Shown one piece after another: positions 10,277 through 20,800 of a stretch of DNA of 64,000 nt. The stretch is from NCBI RefSeq assembly GCF_947242115.1, contig NC_074720.1, forward strand, positions 44,318,271 to 44,382,270, read 5' to 3'. The notes under the pieces were generated by a model. The model saw only the letters and a list, made by a program, of their open reading frames with translations. It ran no database searches and was not told the origin of the DNA. Both the position numbers and the translations under genes were made by a program. This DNA is from Biomphalaria glabrata (Eukaryota > Mollusca > Gastropoda > Planorbidae). Numbering within the stretch: the stretch's first letter is position 1; every line of letters begins with the position of its first letter.

Positions 10277-10689
10277 TAAGACGCGCAGGTTTTTAATAAG
10301 TTGCGTAATTTTATTATTTTAGTGTGGTGTTTTTTTTTTTTTTTTTTTTTTTGGGGGGGGGGACTATACCTAATTCACTTAACCTTGGGCCTCCAATTAT
10401 CGAAGGCCGGCCCTGCTCGTAAGGCCCTACTCATATTCGAACATAAGGTTTTTTCTCGAATCGAAAGATTGAGAAAGAGAGCGCTGTTTCATGTTGCCAC
10501 GCAGACCTAGCCGTGACCTACATAGTATGCCAAATGTAACGTAGACAAAAACACGAATCTGCCGGTAGCCGATTAAAGCTTTCTTTTCGCCGTCTTCACC
10601 GATAGCTTTCCTTCTGGTCTCGTGTGTATTCTGCGGACATTGTGAGAGCTGTCCAGCTGTTTCTTTCGGAATACATTCAATGTTGTTCT
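10277..10689. other. Right arm of the outer element, then unassigned DNA
   Basis: 10277-10415 is the right arm of the outer TIR element, including a T(22)G(10) run near 10330-10361. From 10423 to 10689 no gene or repeat is recognised. Confidence 0.4.
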
Positions 10690-10863
10690 GTTTGTTTGTA
10701 AAATGTTTTACATGTTCCTTCAGAGTTGAAGAATGAAGATAGTTTACTCCCTAGTCTAAACTTCCCGCAGGACGACGGGGGGTGGGAGCGGGCAGGGTTT
10801 GAACCCTCGACCGTCGATAAATCCGAACGACAGTCCAGCGCGCAAACCGCACGACCAGGCAGC
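10690..10863 (-). mobile_element. SINE-A
   Basis: Near full-length copy. It differs from others by loss of the TTTCGGATG segment and a small local duplication (GAAGAATGAAGATAG) in the body. Confidence 0.85.
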
Positions 10864-10972
10864 CACTGCGAGATGTTCTCCACTACGGTATCTAAGACAT
10901 TCTGACGCATGAGATGATCTTGAAAGCGTTTTCTGGGGTAACTCTTTTAAGCCGTCCCATTTTTAAACTCGC

Positions 10973-11042
10973 TAGAAAAGATTGGCACTTGGAATACATT
11001 GTGCCCCATACGGCATATAGGTACCCGGCCTAACGCAAGCTG
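10973..11042. repeat. 70-bp micro-repeat, copy 1
   Basis: TAGAAAAGATTGGCACTTGG through CCTAACGCAAGCT recurs at 15042-15110 with about five differences. At 15 kb the same segment interrupts a SINE-C with flanking GAGAGG, so the unit appears able to insert. See findings. Confidence 0.6.
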
Positions 11043-12261
11043 AAATAGTAGGCCTAATTGTTTCATGTTGTTTCTTTTCGTTCACACGTTCGTCCTCAAA
11101 AAGCAATTCAATGAAGCATCTCATCTAATTGTTAAGCAGCTTTATAGACTACACGCTTTTTTATTCATCCTAGGTCTACATGTTCTGAACACATCAGTCA
11201 TTCAAATATCAATACCACTAATTGGTCCAGCTAGTCAGTCTATCATGAATGGTCCCCCGTTAGGTCATAAAGGTCAGACACTATACACACCTGTACGCCT
11301 GTCACCAATACCCCGTGTGCTAAGCAGTGCCCCACCACTGTCAACACCGCTATTTGTAGTGCAGTGAACATGATGGAGCGCAGGCACCTTTGACTTTATT
11401 TCCCTGCCAAGCGTTCGAGAAGTCTTTTTCCTTCTTTACTATAGGCCTACAGTACGCATATCTAAGAGCCATACAAATACATGCAAGGAACTATGTTACA
11501 TCTGAGCACACAACACACTTCTATGGGGAATGGGAATATATTTGAACATTCAAAGCCGTGTAAGTACACATAATTGAAACATACATTTATAAACGCATGT
11601 TTGAGAATGTATATAATATTAAAAAAGAAAAACATAAAAATACTTTGAAATAAAAAAGCTTGTATTAAGTGTAATTGTATCAATTAGTTTGGATTGACAT
11701 AAACATAATAAATCTGTGCGATTAGAAATATTTGTAGGCCTATCAATTTTGTTTAGCTTTCTCAATGTGCTTTGTTCCTAACACTTGTCTGGACCAGAAG
11801 AGGGAAGGAAGAGAGCGGTATCTTGGTGAATGTTTACATGATCGTTTTATAATTGCATAAAAAAATTTCACTCAGGCCTCAAGAGTCCTCAAGGAGACAA
11901 ATTCAACTTATACAACCACATCTGTCAAATACGATTTCTTTCCCCTTTTCAAGATACCAAACAAAATAATCAATTACAAATAGTTAATTTACTAATTGTT
12001 TTTTTTTTAAATTGATTCTTGTGTTGTCATATTAAAGAAATAATAGTGCAAAAATTCAGCTTAATCTGAGATTGGGTGTGGGAGAAATAACGTGTACAAA
12101 CTTTTTACCAGACAGACAGAGAGACAGACAGACCGACAGAATGAGTTGATATAGGCTTTGTAAAAACAAATATAACGAAACATATACTTGAGATGTATGC
12201 CTGTCTGAAATAATAATAATGGCAATGTCTTCGATTCCGAAGATTTAGGATGAGTGTAGTG
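11043..12261. other. Gene-free stretch
   Basis: An open frame at 11065-11367 (100 codons) shows no domain and no splice context. A GACAGACAGA microsatellite lies near 12110-12140. At 12217-12248 is a short piece of a dispersed repeat (GGCAATGTCTTCGATTCCGA) whose longer copies are at 16600, 20850 and 36790. Confidence 0.4.
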
Positions 12262-12449
12262 CAGGGGTTCTCAACCTGTGGGTTGCGACCCCCTTAGGGG
12301 GTCGATTGACAATTTGCCAGGGGTCGCCTAAGATCATCGAAAATATGGATTGTTTTTTGTCTATTCTTCTATTGCTGTGTGGATAGGGTCGCCGAAGAGT
12401 GAGATTGTAAAAAGGGGGGTCGCCGAGCTTAAAAGGTTGAGAACCGCTG
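12262..12449. mobile_element. hAT MITE, 188 bp, perfect 8-bp duplication
   Basis: Ends CAGGGGTTCTCAACCTGTGG and AAAAGGTTGAGAACCGCTG, flanked by GTGTAGTG on both sides (12254-12261 and 12450-12457). A second copy in the opposite orientation is at 16756-16946. Non-coding; it depends on hAT transposase supplied elsewhere. Confidence 0.93.
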
Positions 12450-13084
12450 GTGTAGTGAATGCCGGTGTGGATAAGGGAGACCTTCTAGAGCAGTGGTTCC
12501 CAAACTTTTTTGTCTCGTAGACCCCTTGCCATGTTTTCTACTTTTCGGTAGACCCCCTGCTTAACTTATATTGCATTTTTTTTTGCAATTTTTAAAAAAA
12601 CTAATTTCTAAATTTAGTGAGTTGAAGAGTGAAAATGCAATTTAAAGCTACAAATTAAGTATTAAATAATAACAAATTTTTATTGATTAAATTCAAATGA
12701 AATGTAAACCAATTAAATTAGCAATTAATATGTATTGCTGGAATCATCTAACACACTGGAAATGTTTCTTTACCCAGGCTTATCATCTGTTCCTACGGAT
12801 GTCATGTTTCATACATTCTATGAAGAAGACATTCCAACATTAAATATTAATTCATTTATTTGTATTAAGAATCAGTGTAAAAGTTTTCGCAAAGAGTTTC
12901 TCGTGTATTTCTTGATCTTTCACGTGTCCGCGTAACCTTTTTTACTAAAGGAGAAGGGTGAAGGTGAGTAACTGGCGCCTTAGCCAGTAGGCTTCAAGCA
13001 GGAAGAGCTCATTAGCCACATAGCAGAAGGAAAAATGAATTCAAAACGCTGCTGCCTTGCAACTATACCGAAACATGGGAAAGC

Positions 13085-13745
13085 TGTAGTGGGTTCATCA
13101 TCATCATCATTCCTTTGGGTTCCTCATGGAACATAGGGCCTTGACAAAAACACGCCACTCTCCACGGTGTCTTGCTAGTTTTTTTATGGTTTCCCAGTTC
13201 TTCCCGGTCCTCTCGGCTTCTTCTACTACACTGCGTCACCATGTTCTTTTTGGTCTTCCTCTGCGTCTTGTTCCCTGGGGGTTCCACTCAAAGGCCTGTC
13301 TAGCTCTGTTGCTGGTATCTTTTCTAAGGGTGTGACCAATCCATTTCCACTTCCTCTCTAAGATCTGCACTTCTATATTTTTCTGTCCACTCATCTCACA
13401 CAGTTTGGTGTTTTCTACTTTGTCGTACCAGTGTATTTTTAGGATATTTCTCAGGCATCTGTTGATGAAGGTCTGTACTTTTTTATTGTCCCCTCCATAA
13501 TTCTCCATGTTTCAGAACCATACAGTAGGACAGCCTTGACATTAGAGTTAAAGATTCATAGTTTAGTCTTGTTTGAGATGTGAGGAGATTTCCAGGTTGG
13601 TTTTAGCTGTGTAAATGTCTGACGCGCTAGATTTATACGGCGTTTAATGTCTTCATCTGTTCCACCTCATATACTGACTACACTCCCAAGGTATATAAAA
13701 TTTTCTACTTGGTCTATTGTCTGAGAATCCAGTACGTGGGTTAAC
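13085..13745 (-). mobile_element. RTE-like LINE ORF2 C-terminal fragment
   Basis: On the - strand pieces read VLLYGSETW, RCLRNILKIHWYDK and IGHTLRKDTSNRARQAFEWN, then GTRRRGRPKRTW: the post-RT region shared with the intact LINE at 43738. The frame is interrupted at least twice. Only the 3' part is present and it is nested in the hAT at 12491-14627. Confidence 0.8.
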
Positions 13746-13860
13746 CTGAGGAAAAATAAGGAGCTGGCGACCCTTAGGCAGTTTGCAGCACACAGCGCTA
13801 CACCCTGTCACAGCCTGTGACGCCACTGATCCCAACCTATATATATTTCCTTTGCAAAGA
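13746..13860 (+). mobile_element. Dispersed repeat piece, LINE 3' UTR-like
   Basis: AGGAGCTGGCGACCCTTAGG followed by GCACACAGCGCTACA matches a segment at about 27735-27830 that follows LINE C-terminal codons, so both are probably LINE 3' UTR. Confidence 0.55.
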
Positions 13861-14635
13861 ATCACATAAGAAGCTTTTAATTTGATAACTCATGCCACCG
13901 ATGTGTCATAGAACTGTTGCTTAAAGAAATTATTTTGATAATATCAGATGTAGGTGTGTGTAAAACAGTTTTCACAACTACAACGGCTGGTAAAATCCAT
14001 GTTTTACCAATAGTGTTTTCCGTATTTTGCTATAAGTTAATAGATATTGTAAGACACTCACAAACCAACATCTTCTCTATATGATGTTGAAGAGAGATTG
14101 TGTGGGTCTATTCAGAACTTTATCTTTAAGGGTTAGAAAATTTTTCAAATCTTTATCTATTTTGTCAGGGTGACATTGTCTCAGATGAACCTACAGCGTA
14201 ATAGTTTCGTATCATTATAAAAAAAAAGTCACTTAGGCAACCGCTTGTTTGACAAGGAAGGAATGAATCCCAGTTTTAAATAACCAACACTGGACAGTGT
14301 ACATTTCTTGTTGTTAAACATTTGTTACATGTAGACAAAATGAAGCTTTTTAAATACGTATTGAGACTAAATACTACAATTCTTTGGTTTGATTAGCAGG
14401 ATAAATATTTAAAGGATTTACCAAGGTACACATCATATATTAGTCTACAAAATAATTACATTAAATGAATGTAAAAATTAAAGTCACGATCTGCTTAAAT
14501 GAAATCTATTACCGTAGACCCCCGTGGACATCTCATAGACCCCCAATTTATTTTTTCACTTTCGTAGACCCCCTGGAAGTCTTCGTAGACCCCTGGGGGT
14601 CTATATAGACCACTTTGGGAATCACTGTTCTAGAG

Positions 14636-15029
14636 GCACTGTTTAGCCTACTGTGTAAAAGTACTTGTAATGAAACAACAAATACTAGTATACCAATACC
14701 ATGGCTTTATTCGACAAAATTAGACTACAGTAAACAGTGAATGAAACCAGCACGTCTCGCATAACACTGATGCAGTACTATACACACACACACACACACT
14801 GGACATGAAACACACACACTGGACATGACCTTCTGACACGCTAGACGCACGCAGAAAATCCAACTCAGTTACACTACAGTACTAATTACATATAACAACT
14901 GGGTTTGAGTAGTCACTTGAAGCACTGTCAGACATATGAACAATATTAACTCAATTTATCATTTAAGCCTGCATGCTGTCTTTGTCCACCAACGATGTCA
15001 AAGTAAAATTCATTAGGGGAAAAATTAGT
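14636..15029. other. Gene-free stretch with a CA microsatellite
   Basis: A short (CA)n run near 14781-14798 is followed by two copies of ACACACACTGGACATGA. Nothing else recognised. Confidence 0.45.
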
Positions 15030-15345
15030 GGTCGAGAGGGTTAGAAAAGATTGGCACTTGGAATACATTGTGCCTGATACGGCAGATAGGTAACCGGCCT
15101 AACGCAAGCTGAGAGGCCAAGTGCGCTTGAACTTGGCTTGGCTTGGCTACCTAGAAGGGGGGCTCGAGGTTTGACACCCGACTCGGGCAGACTTGTGTTT
15201 GCTGAGCACCTAAAAGCAGCACGGAAAACCAACTCCTAGATACCCCCTCCTTCCCACTGGTCCACAAATGAGATTGGACCAAAAGCGCTCTGAGCATGCT
15301 ATAAGCATGAAAGTAGCGATATATAAAAGCTATAATAATAATTTG
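15030..15345 (+). mobile_element. SINE-C interrupted by a 71-bp insertion
   Basis: SINE-C begins GTGGTCGAGAGGCCAAGTGC with a B box GAGGTTTGACACCCGA (GAGGTTCGACACCCGA in other copies). It ends with TATAAGCATGAAAGTAGCG then a TATAATAATAA tail. Other copies are at 37890 and 63528, with a decayed one at 48945. Here 15040-15110 interrupts the head between two GAGAGG copies (15034-15039 and 15111-15116). Confidence 0.75.
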
Positions 15346-15645
15346 ATCACAAAACAGACGCTCAAATGTTTGCGTTGTCACAGATGAACGCTGTCCACTC
15401 CACAGAAAAAAAAGGTCTCAGTTACGATGTGCGGGACATGCAGTCCATTTGCCTGAAAATCAACCCAAGCGACTATTTTATGGGGCGCTGTGTGCGGGAA
15501 AGCACTCTCAGATGGGTCAACACAAGCGTTACAAAGGAGTGTGAGCTTGACATTCACGGCTGAAACACGCAAGCTCATGATATGAAGCCGTGAATGTCAG
15601 AGTTTTAAGATATGAGGTTAGGGAGATCAGCCATCAGAAAAGAAC

Positions 15646-15946
15646 ATCCATCCACCCATCCCAGTGGCGCTACAGCCCATGGAGGGCTCTGGCCTGCTTT
15701 AACACATCCTTCCATTCGGATCTCTCCTGGGCCTTTCGTCTCCACGCCCTAACCCCAAGCTGCTTCAGATCTGCTTCCACATCATCTATACATCGCATTC
15801 GGGGTCTGCCTTTTGGGTCGCCTGCCTTTTGGTTTTTGCCTGTATACGATTTTCGCCCCTCTGTTTTCTGACATTCTTTCAAGGTGACCTGCCCAACGTA
15901 GTCTGTTCTTTTTATTTCGTTCACTATTGGTGGGTCTTCATACAAT
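15646..15946 (-). mobile_element. 5'-truncated LINE, 13-bp target duplication
   Basis: Encodes a LINE C-terminus: TVKE-like then GRPRMRCIDDVEADLKQLGV, ending ARALHGL. Flanked by ATCAGAAAAGAAC on both sides (15633-15645 and 15947-15959). The 3' tail on the - strand is (GGAT)n-like. The frame is open for about 90 codons but diverged upstream. Confidence 0.88.
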
Positions 15947-16213
15947 ATCAGAAAAGAACGCAGTTCTGAAAAAATATGAGAAAAGAAGCAGGCAAACCAA
16001 ACCTATCCATGTCTTGTTAGTCTGTCTTTAATTTATAGGACCAGATTGCTAGTTCAACTAACATGTTATATTATATTTTTAATAAATAAACTTTAAATAA
16101 CTTGAACAAACTTCTTTTTAAAAACTTTTATTTCAAGGAAAACTCAACTTCAGATGGAGTGGAATAAACGGATATTTTAACAAGATCCAACTATTAAACA
16201 AAAAAACACGTCT

Positions 16214-16372
16214 TTACTCTTTCATGTCTTTAACTCTTCTGACGTTCTTAGCATACATTATGATAGACTCTGGCGTGATTTCATCATTCCCCAGGCCAAA
16301 AATTAATGCTCCCTTTCTATCACCTTGGAAACACACACGCACTCCATAACACCAATGTAAGTGTGCGGCTTT
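16214..16372 (-). CDS. Candidate 3'-terminal exon of an unknown gene
   Basis: After a possible acceptor (CTTGAAAAAG, - strand) the frame reads AHLHWCYGVRVCFQGDRKGA, then LIFGLGNDEITPESIIMYAK and NVRRVKDMKE before a stop at 16214-16216. An AATAAA signal on the - strand lies about 85 bases downstream (near 16128). The sequence is of high complexity and unlike the surrounding LINEs. I do not recognise the protein and found no upstream exon; the next kilobases are repeats. It may be a real terminal exon, a retrocopy remnant or chance. Confidence 0.25.
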   Translation of the reverse strand, partial: KAAHLHWCYGVRVCFQGDRKGALIFGLGNDEITPESIIMYAKNVRRVKDMKE

Positions 16373-16599
16373 TTCAAGTAAGTTAATAGAAAATGAGAAA
16401 TGTGGTCATACCAATGGCGATCATTTTGGCAAGCTAAAAGTAGGACGGCGTAACTGAGGTGCCCCCCCCCCTTTCGAAAGCGCCATTTTGTTCGCTCTGG
16501 CATAAAGAAAGGCGGGTGGTCTCTAGACCACTGGAAAGCTTCCACTAATGTCGCGGGACACACATTTGAGACACATAGAAGGGCACTTGCCGCAGACGT

Positions 16600-16747
16600 G
16601 GACAGATGACGAAAGACAACTTAAGTATACCCCTCGCTGACAACGGCTTTGTCTGCATTAGATGTGGCGAAATTTGAAGGTCTTAACTGGGTTTCGTGCT
16701 CATCTGAAATACTGCACTCTTTCTTAATTTTCGGAACCGAAGATAAT
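16600..16747 (-). repeat. Dispersed repeat E, copy 1
   Basis: Shares AGTGCAGTATTTCAGATGA, ACGAAACCCAGTT and CATCTAATGCAGACAAAGCC with 20850-21000 (+) and, more diverged, 36790-36900 (-). Likely the 3' end of a LINE family, since the short GGCAATGTCTTCGATTCCGA motif recurs alone at 12217 and 17648. Confidence 0.55.
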
Positions 16748-16755
16748 GCCTAGAT

Positions 16756-16946
16756 CAGCGGTTCTCAACCTTTTAAGCTCGGCGACCCCTTTTTACAATC
16801 CCTCACTATGCCGCGACCTCCCCACCCTCACACAGCAATAGAAGAATAGACAAAAACAATCCATATTTTCGATGGTCTTATGCGACCCCTGGCAAATCGT
16901 CAATCGACCCCCAAAGGGGTCGCGATCCACAGGTTGAGAACCCCTG
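16756..16946. mobile_element. hAT MITE, second copy, perfect 8-bp duplication
   Basis: Reverse-oriented relative of 12262-12449 (CAGCGGTTCTCAACCTTTTA to ACAGGTTGAGAACCCCTG). Flanked by GCCTAGAT (16748-16755 and 16947-16954). Confidence 0.93.
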
Positions 16947-16954
16947 GCCTAGAT

Positions 16955-17229
16955 GAATATAGGCCCCTATCGTTACCAGGTTGTCCTTTTATATTATAGC
17001 TCATGATTACCAGAAGTTGCCGTAGGCCTTCATAGCGCCTGATGATGTAAACTTTGATGGTACCATAGACATATTTATATGTCTATGGATGTTACATTAT
17101 TGTGAAATTACGAATATGTTAATCCTACAATTATATAGGCCAGTATTTCGCTCTTTGAATACGGTCTTGCACAATAATCGAAAAACTAAATAGGCTGGGA
17201 ATCTGACTAATGTAAACAACCTGGTCACA
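16955..17229. other. Gene-free stretch
   Basis: No feature recognised. A local inverted pair ATAGACATA/TATGTCTAT is seen near 17065-17090. Confidence 0.35.
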
Positions 17230-17261
17230 TACTTATCTTATCTTATATAATACAGAAGTTA

Positions 17262-17301
<40 letters not shown>

Positions 17302-17390
17302 AGATGATTACGTCCTACGCGTCATGCATCTAGTCATGCATATTGACCAATGACCTAAATTCTGCCAAGTCACTGGTTTTCCTGGCTATC
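17230..17390 (-). mobile_element. LINE tail family A with an expanded A run
   Basis: Same 3' end as 1330 and 24372. The A-rich stretch inside ACTTCAAAAAAGAAG has expanded to more than 30 A here (17265-17299). Confidence 0.7.
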
Positions 17391-17394
17391 TACA

Positions 17395-17620
17395 CAGGCT
17401 TTTCTGACGTCACATTGAAACTCAGTAACAATCGGACCGTTGTTTTGGGGTGAGCAGAGAAATATGTCAGAAAAACATCAATTACTAAGTTATTATTGAA
17501 AATAAAGTGAAAGAATAATATATTCCTTATCTGTAATTTAAAACACATGCTATACTAAAAATTGCGCAAAAATTGTCAAAACCATCGGAGTTTTGCTCAT
17601 TTTACTCTGAAGTTAAAATA
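17395..17620 (-). mobile_element. Dispersed repeat F, MITE-like
   Basis: Shares CAAAACCATCGGAGTTT, GTCAGAAAAACATCAATTAC and a TGACGTCACA end with 21396-21600 (opposite strand) and partly with 23150-23368. In the better copies it ends TTAAAGGGAAACT, which suggests a TTAA-targeting MITE. Function unknown. Confidence 0.5.
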
Positions 17621-17954
17621 ATCCCTTGATTATCACTAATAACAATAATGGCAATGTCTTCGCTTCCGAAGAGGCTGTGTGCACTAGTAATATAGGTAGT
17701 GATGGGAACTAAACTAACTTTTAAAAGTTAAACTAAAACTAGTTTTCAACTAAAATAAAGTAGTTAAACTAAAAGTTTAGCATGAATTTTCAAAATATAG
17801 TTAAACTGACCTAAAGAAAATTAAATTAAACTTTTTTTTTTTGGGGGGGGGGGGCGGGGTTGAACTAGACCTATAGGCTATATAGATATAATCATCTGAC
17901 TGTATGCCTTACTGTTTGATCTTATTCTTTAAGCATTGTAGAAATATTTATCCA

Positions 17955-18748
17955 TATTAAAATCAGTAATCAGCATTAATGGCCAACCACTAGAAGTTGT
18001 TGATCACTTTTGTTACCTTGGCTCCATCATATCCAACAACACTCTACTGGATAAAGACATAAACAACAGGATAGCCAAGGCAATGGCCACTATGTCACGG
18101 TTGCAGAAAAGAGTCTGGGACAACATATTGCTGACTAGCAGTACCAAAGCCCTAGTCTACCGGACCTGTGTGTTGAGCACCTTGCTGTACGGAAGTGAAA
18201 CATGGTCAACCTATTCATGGCAGGAAAAAAAGCTGAATGTCTTCCACCTCCGATGCTTAAGGCGGATCTTTAAAATAAGGTGGCAAGATAAGATAACCAA
18301 TGAGGAAGTGCTACATAGAGCAGGATGCCAGGACATCCGCTCTGTTATCAGCAGCAGACGCCTTGGCTGGCTTGGCCACGTTCGTAGAATGCCAGTAGGT
18401 CGACTTCCACAGGACATCCTGTATGGCGATCTAATAGAAGGCAGGAGAGCCGCTGGTCGCCCACTTTTACGTTATACGGATGTATGCAAAAGCGACATGA
18501 AGCTCTTCAAAATCGACACTGGCAACTGGGAAGAGGTGGCACTGGACAGATCCACATGGAGAGAGAGCATAAAGGAAGGGTCACAGATTGCAGATGTCAT
18601 ACACAACAGAAGCAGAAAGAAGGGTGAAAATGCAACGGCGCCTGGTGATTATATATGCCCAACCTGCGATCGCAGCTGTGTATCAAGGATTGGCCTCTTT
18701 AGTCACACAAGAAGTTGCAAAGGGAAAAGATCGTCTCTCGAGACGTAA
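17955..18748 (+). mobile_element. LINE ORF2 C-terminal part, open to its stop
   Basis: Open from about 17955 through MATMSRLQKRVWDN (18083) to TAA at 18746-18748, about 260 codons. Post-RT region: VDHFCYLGSIIS, LSTLLYGSETW, HLRCLRRIFKIRWQDKI, GWLGHVRRMP, and a C-terminal finger YICPTCDRSCVSRIGLFSHT. The EEP nuclease and RT catalytic motifs are absent through 5' truncation. The lack of frame breaks indicates a young copy. It lies within the hAT-like element at 17697. Confidence 0.85.
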
Positions 18749-19080
18749 AATGCCACAGACAGAATAAGGAATAGGTTTCTTACACAAACGTTAATGCGCA
18801 ATAAAATAAAAAAAAAGATGTCTAAATAAACATGTTTGCTTGTATTTTTGCCTTGAATTAAAACCTTTAGAAAAGAATGGTACTCTTTTTTAAAAAATCA
18901 TATTAACTTATTATATAACGGAAAATCTTACTTATACCGGTAACATTTAAAATCTCATTAGGCCTACATAACATTGATTTAGATTAGAATTTCAAATTGA
19001 GATCTAGTAACCAAAGAAATAGAAACGAAATCGTTGGAGTTTTAAGAAACATTTGACCCGTATAACTATTTTATAGTGTA
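18749..19080. other. LINE 3' UTR and unassigned DNA
   Basis: The LINE tail probably ends in AATAAAATAAAAAAAAAGATG near 18800-18820. Beyond that no feature is recognised. Confidence 0.4.
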
Positions 19081-19081
19081 A

Positions 19082-19672
19082 AATACATGCTTGACTAACA
19101 ATGCCGATGTGCTATTTTCTTGTCTGACCACTAAAAATACAACTAACACTATTGCATAACCGTTAAACGCGCAAGGGAAAAAAAAACTGGGTTGTCTGTG
19201 ATTATGGACTTCACACTCAGTACACTATGGGCCTACACGTGTACGTCTATCTGGTCAGGTTGTTAAAATCAGTCTATTTACTTTCTGGGCAGGGAGGAAG
19301 TATAATTATTTTAGTGTAAAGATCAACGAACGAAAGATCTATGAACATGCTTGACTAGCCATGCCAGTGTGTTATTTTCTTGTCTGAGCACTCCACAGTA
19401 AGCAAACTAAACACTATTGCATAACGCGTAATGAAAACAAAACGCAGGGTAGTACTAGTCTTGTAGTATCAGCGACTACACACGTACAGTACACTAGGCC
19501 TACATGTATATGTCGGGCGCCTTCGACATTGGGTCACGGAGGTCGCGGTATGTCTAGCTGACTAGGTTGTTTAAAATCAGTTGGACACAGTCTATTTACT
19601 TTATGGTCAGAGAGGGTGTGGATTAAGTTTTTTTTTCTTCTAGAGTTGGTTATCCTAATGCTTTTAGATCTA
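19082..19672. repeat. Repeat G, two direct copies in tandem
   Basis: Copy 1 begins near 19085 (ACATGCTTGACTAACAATGC) and copy 2 near 19345 (ACATGCTTGACTAGCCATGC). Both continue through TGTTATTTTCTTGTCTGA, CACTATTGCATAAC, a CTACAC/GTACAGTACACTA segment, GGTTGTT-AAAATCAGT and CTATTTACTTT. A third copy lies at 21742-21985. Non-coding; superfamily unknown. Confidence 0.65.
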
Positions 19673-19744
19673 TATAGGTCTAGCTGTCGATTTAGACTTA
19701 GAACTCAATAATAAGTCTTAAGACTATAAAAAGAGAGTACTTGA

Positions 19745-20035
19745 TGTTCCTGCAGTTAAAAAATTATTGACCTAACTCACTAATCAGATTCCCACTATAA
19801 TTAGAAAGACACAAAGATAAAGGCACATGCCTCGTCCCGTATGCTAGGACAAATTTGTACAAATACTCCTTCTTCCCTAGTTCTATTAGAGCATGGAATG
19901 GGTTGCCTGAGCTAGCCAGGAAAACCAGTGACTTGGCAGAATTTAAGTCATTGGTTAATATGCATGACGCGTAGGACGTAATCATCTTCTTTTTTGAAGT
20001 AACGTCTTTATTATATAAGATAAGATAAGATTAAA
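19745..20035 (+). mobile_element. LINE 3' end, tail family A
   Basis: Encodes about 60 C-terminal codons with frame damage (RAWNGLPELARKTSDLAEFK), then the standard 3' end GAAGTAACGTCTTTATTATA and TAAGATAAGATAAG. On the + strand it follows YSGNLIS- and KDKGTC-like pieces of the longer copy at 24372. Confidence 0.75.
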
Positions 20036-20232
20036 CACCACAAAAAATTCGGAGCAACCCCATACATAATATTGCATAGAAGCTTTTGGCAAAAAATGTT
20101 TAACATTTTATAATACTGCTACTTTCAGTTGCAAATATTTACTCCCATAACTTCTACCAGCATCTTACTTTACCCTCTTCAAATTCAGACTGACTAAACT
20201 GCATCATTTTTTTATTTTGATAATCAAAGTTA

Positions 20233-20408
20233 TTGTAAAAAAAAAATGTTTTCATGTTTCGGATGTTCCTTCAGAGTTGAAGATAGTTTACTTCCTAGTC
20301 CAAACCTCCCGCAGGACGACGGGGGATGGGAGCGGGCAGGGTTTGAACCCTCCACCGTCGATAAATCCGAACGACAGCCCAGCGCGCAAACCGCTTGACC
20401 AGGCAACC
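20233..20408 (-). mobile_element. SINE-A
   Basis: Full-length copy with a normal B box. It sits in the right part of the hAT-like element at 17697, just inside its AACTAAA-rich arm. Confidence 0.85.
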
Positions 20409-20628
20409 ATGACCATTAAACAGGGATGTGCGTTTCAAGTTTTAACCCTGACCACATGTTGAAAAGTTGTACAAATTTTAATTAAACTTTTTAGTTAGTA
20501 ACTAAAAAAAAATAATCAAACTACAATTTTAACTAAACTATTTTTTTTTCTAGTTAGACAATGGCCTTGATTTTCTTTTTTTTTAGTTAAACTAAAAGTT
20601 TCTAACTTTTTAGTTAACTTTTGCCCAT

Positions 20629-20800
20629 GTGTATGGGGTATCTGGAGGGGTAGCACCTCTAGTGGACAGGCAGTCGTACCCTCTTTTTGAGGGAAGCTTG
20701 GCTCACTCTTGGTCCCCACTCGGTACCCAACTCTCACCTGTGGCTCCCAGAAGCTGTAGCAAGCGCAGCGGCCACACCCCGGAAACGGCTTTGACTGGCC
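20629..20800 (+). mobile_element. LINE 5'-UTR-like fragment inside the hAT right end
   Basis: GGGGTATCTGGAGGGGTAGC and CTCACCTGTGGCTCCCAGAA resemble the 5' UTR of the intact LINE (GGGGTATTGGAAAGGGGTAG and CTCACATGTGGCTCCAAGCG, on its own strand near 47165 and 47075). GCCCAT flanks it on both sides. It is odd because truncated LINEs normally keep the 3' end, not the 5' end. Confidence 0.55.

Larger units (their letters stand above)
3881..10415. mobile_element. Outer TIR element (CAGGRCCGGC type), probable hAT
   Basis: The left end CAGGACCGGC and the right end GCCGGCCCTG are inverted copies with one mismatch. Both are flanked by CTCGTAA (3874-3880 and 10416-10422), a 7-bp direct repeat compatible with an eroded 8-bp hAT duplication. 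Own sequence is limited to about 270 bp on the left (3881-4147) and about 140 bp on the right (10277-10415), because a second hAT (4156-10268) occupies the middle. A sister element with the same ends at 22030-22642 retains hAT transposase codons, which supports the superfamily call. Confidence 0.65.
12491..14627. mobile_element. Non-autonomous hAT, 2.1 kb, perfect 8-bp duplication
   Basis: Left end CAGTGGTTCCCAAACTTTTT, right end CCACTTTGGGAATCACTG, flanked by TTCTAGAG (12483-12490 and 14628-14635). Subterminal regions carry repeated GTAGACCCC words on both sides. No transposase is recognised; an open frame at 12735-12935 is unlike known proteins. A LINE fragment (13085-13745) lies inside. 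It sits only 33 bp from the MITE at 12262. Confidence 0.88.

Noticed and set aside
11065-11367. 100-codon ORF as a gene
   Set aside because: No family features, no splice sites, low-complexity end; not supported.
18083-18748. 221-aa protein with a zinc finger as a host transcription factor
   Set aside because: Upstream residues are LINE post-RT motifs (YGSETW, GHVRRMP); the finger belongs to ORF2.
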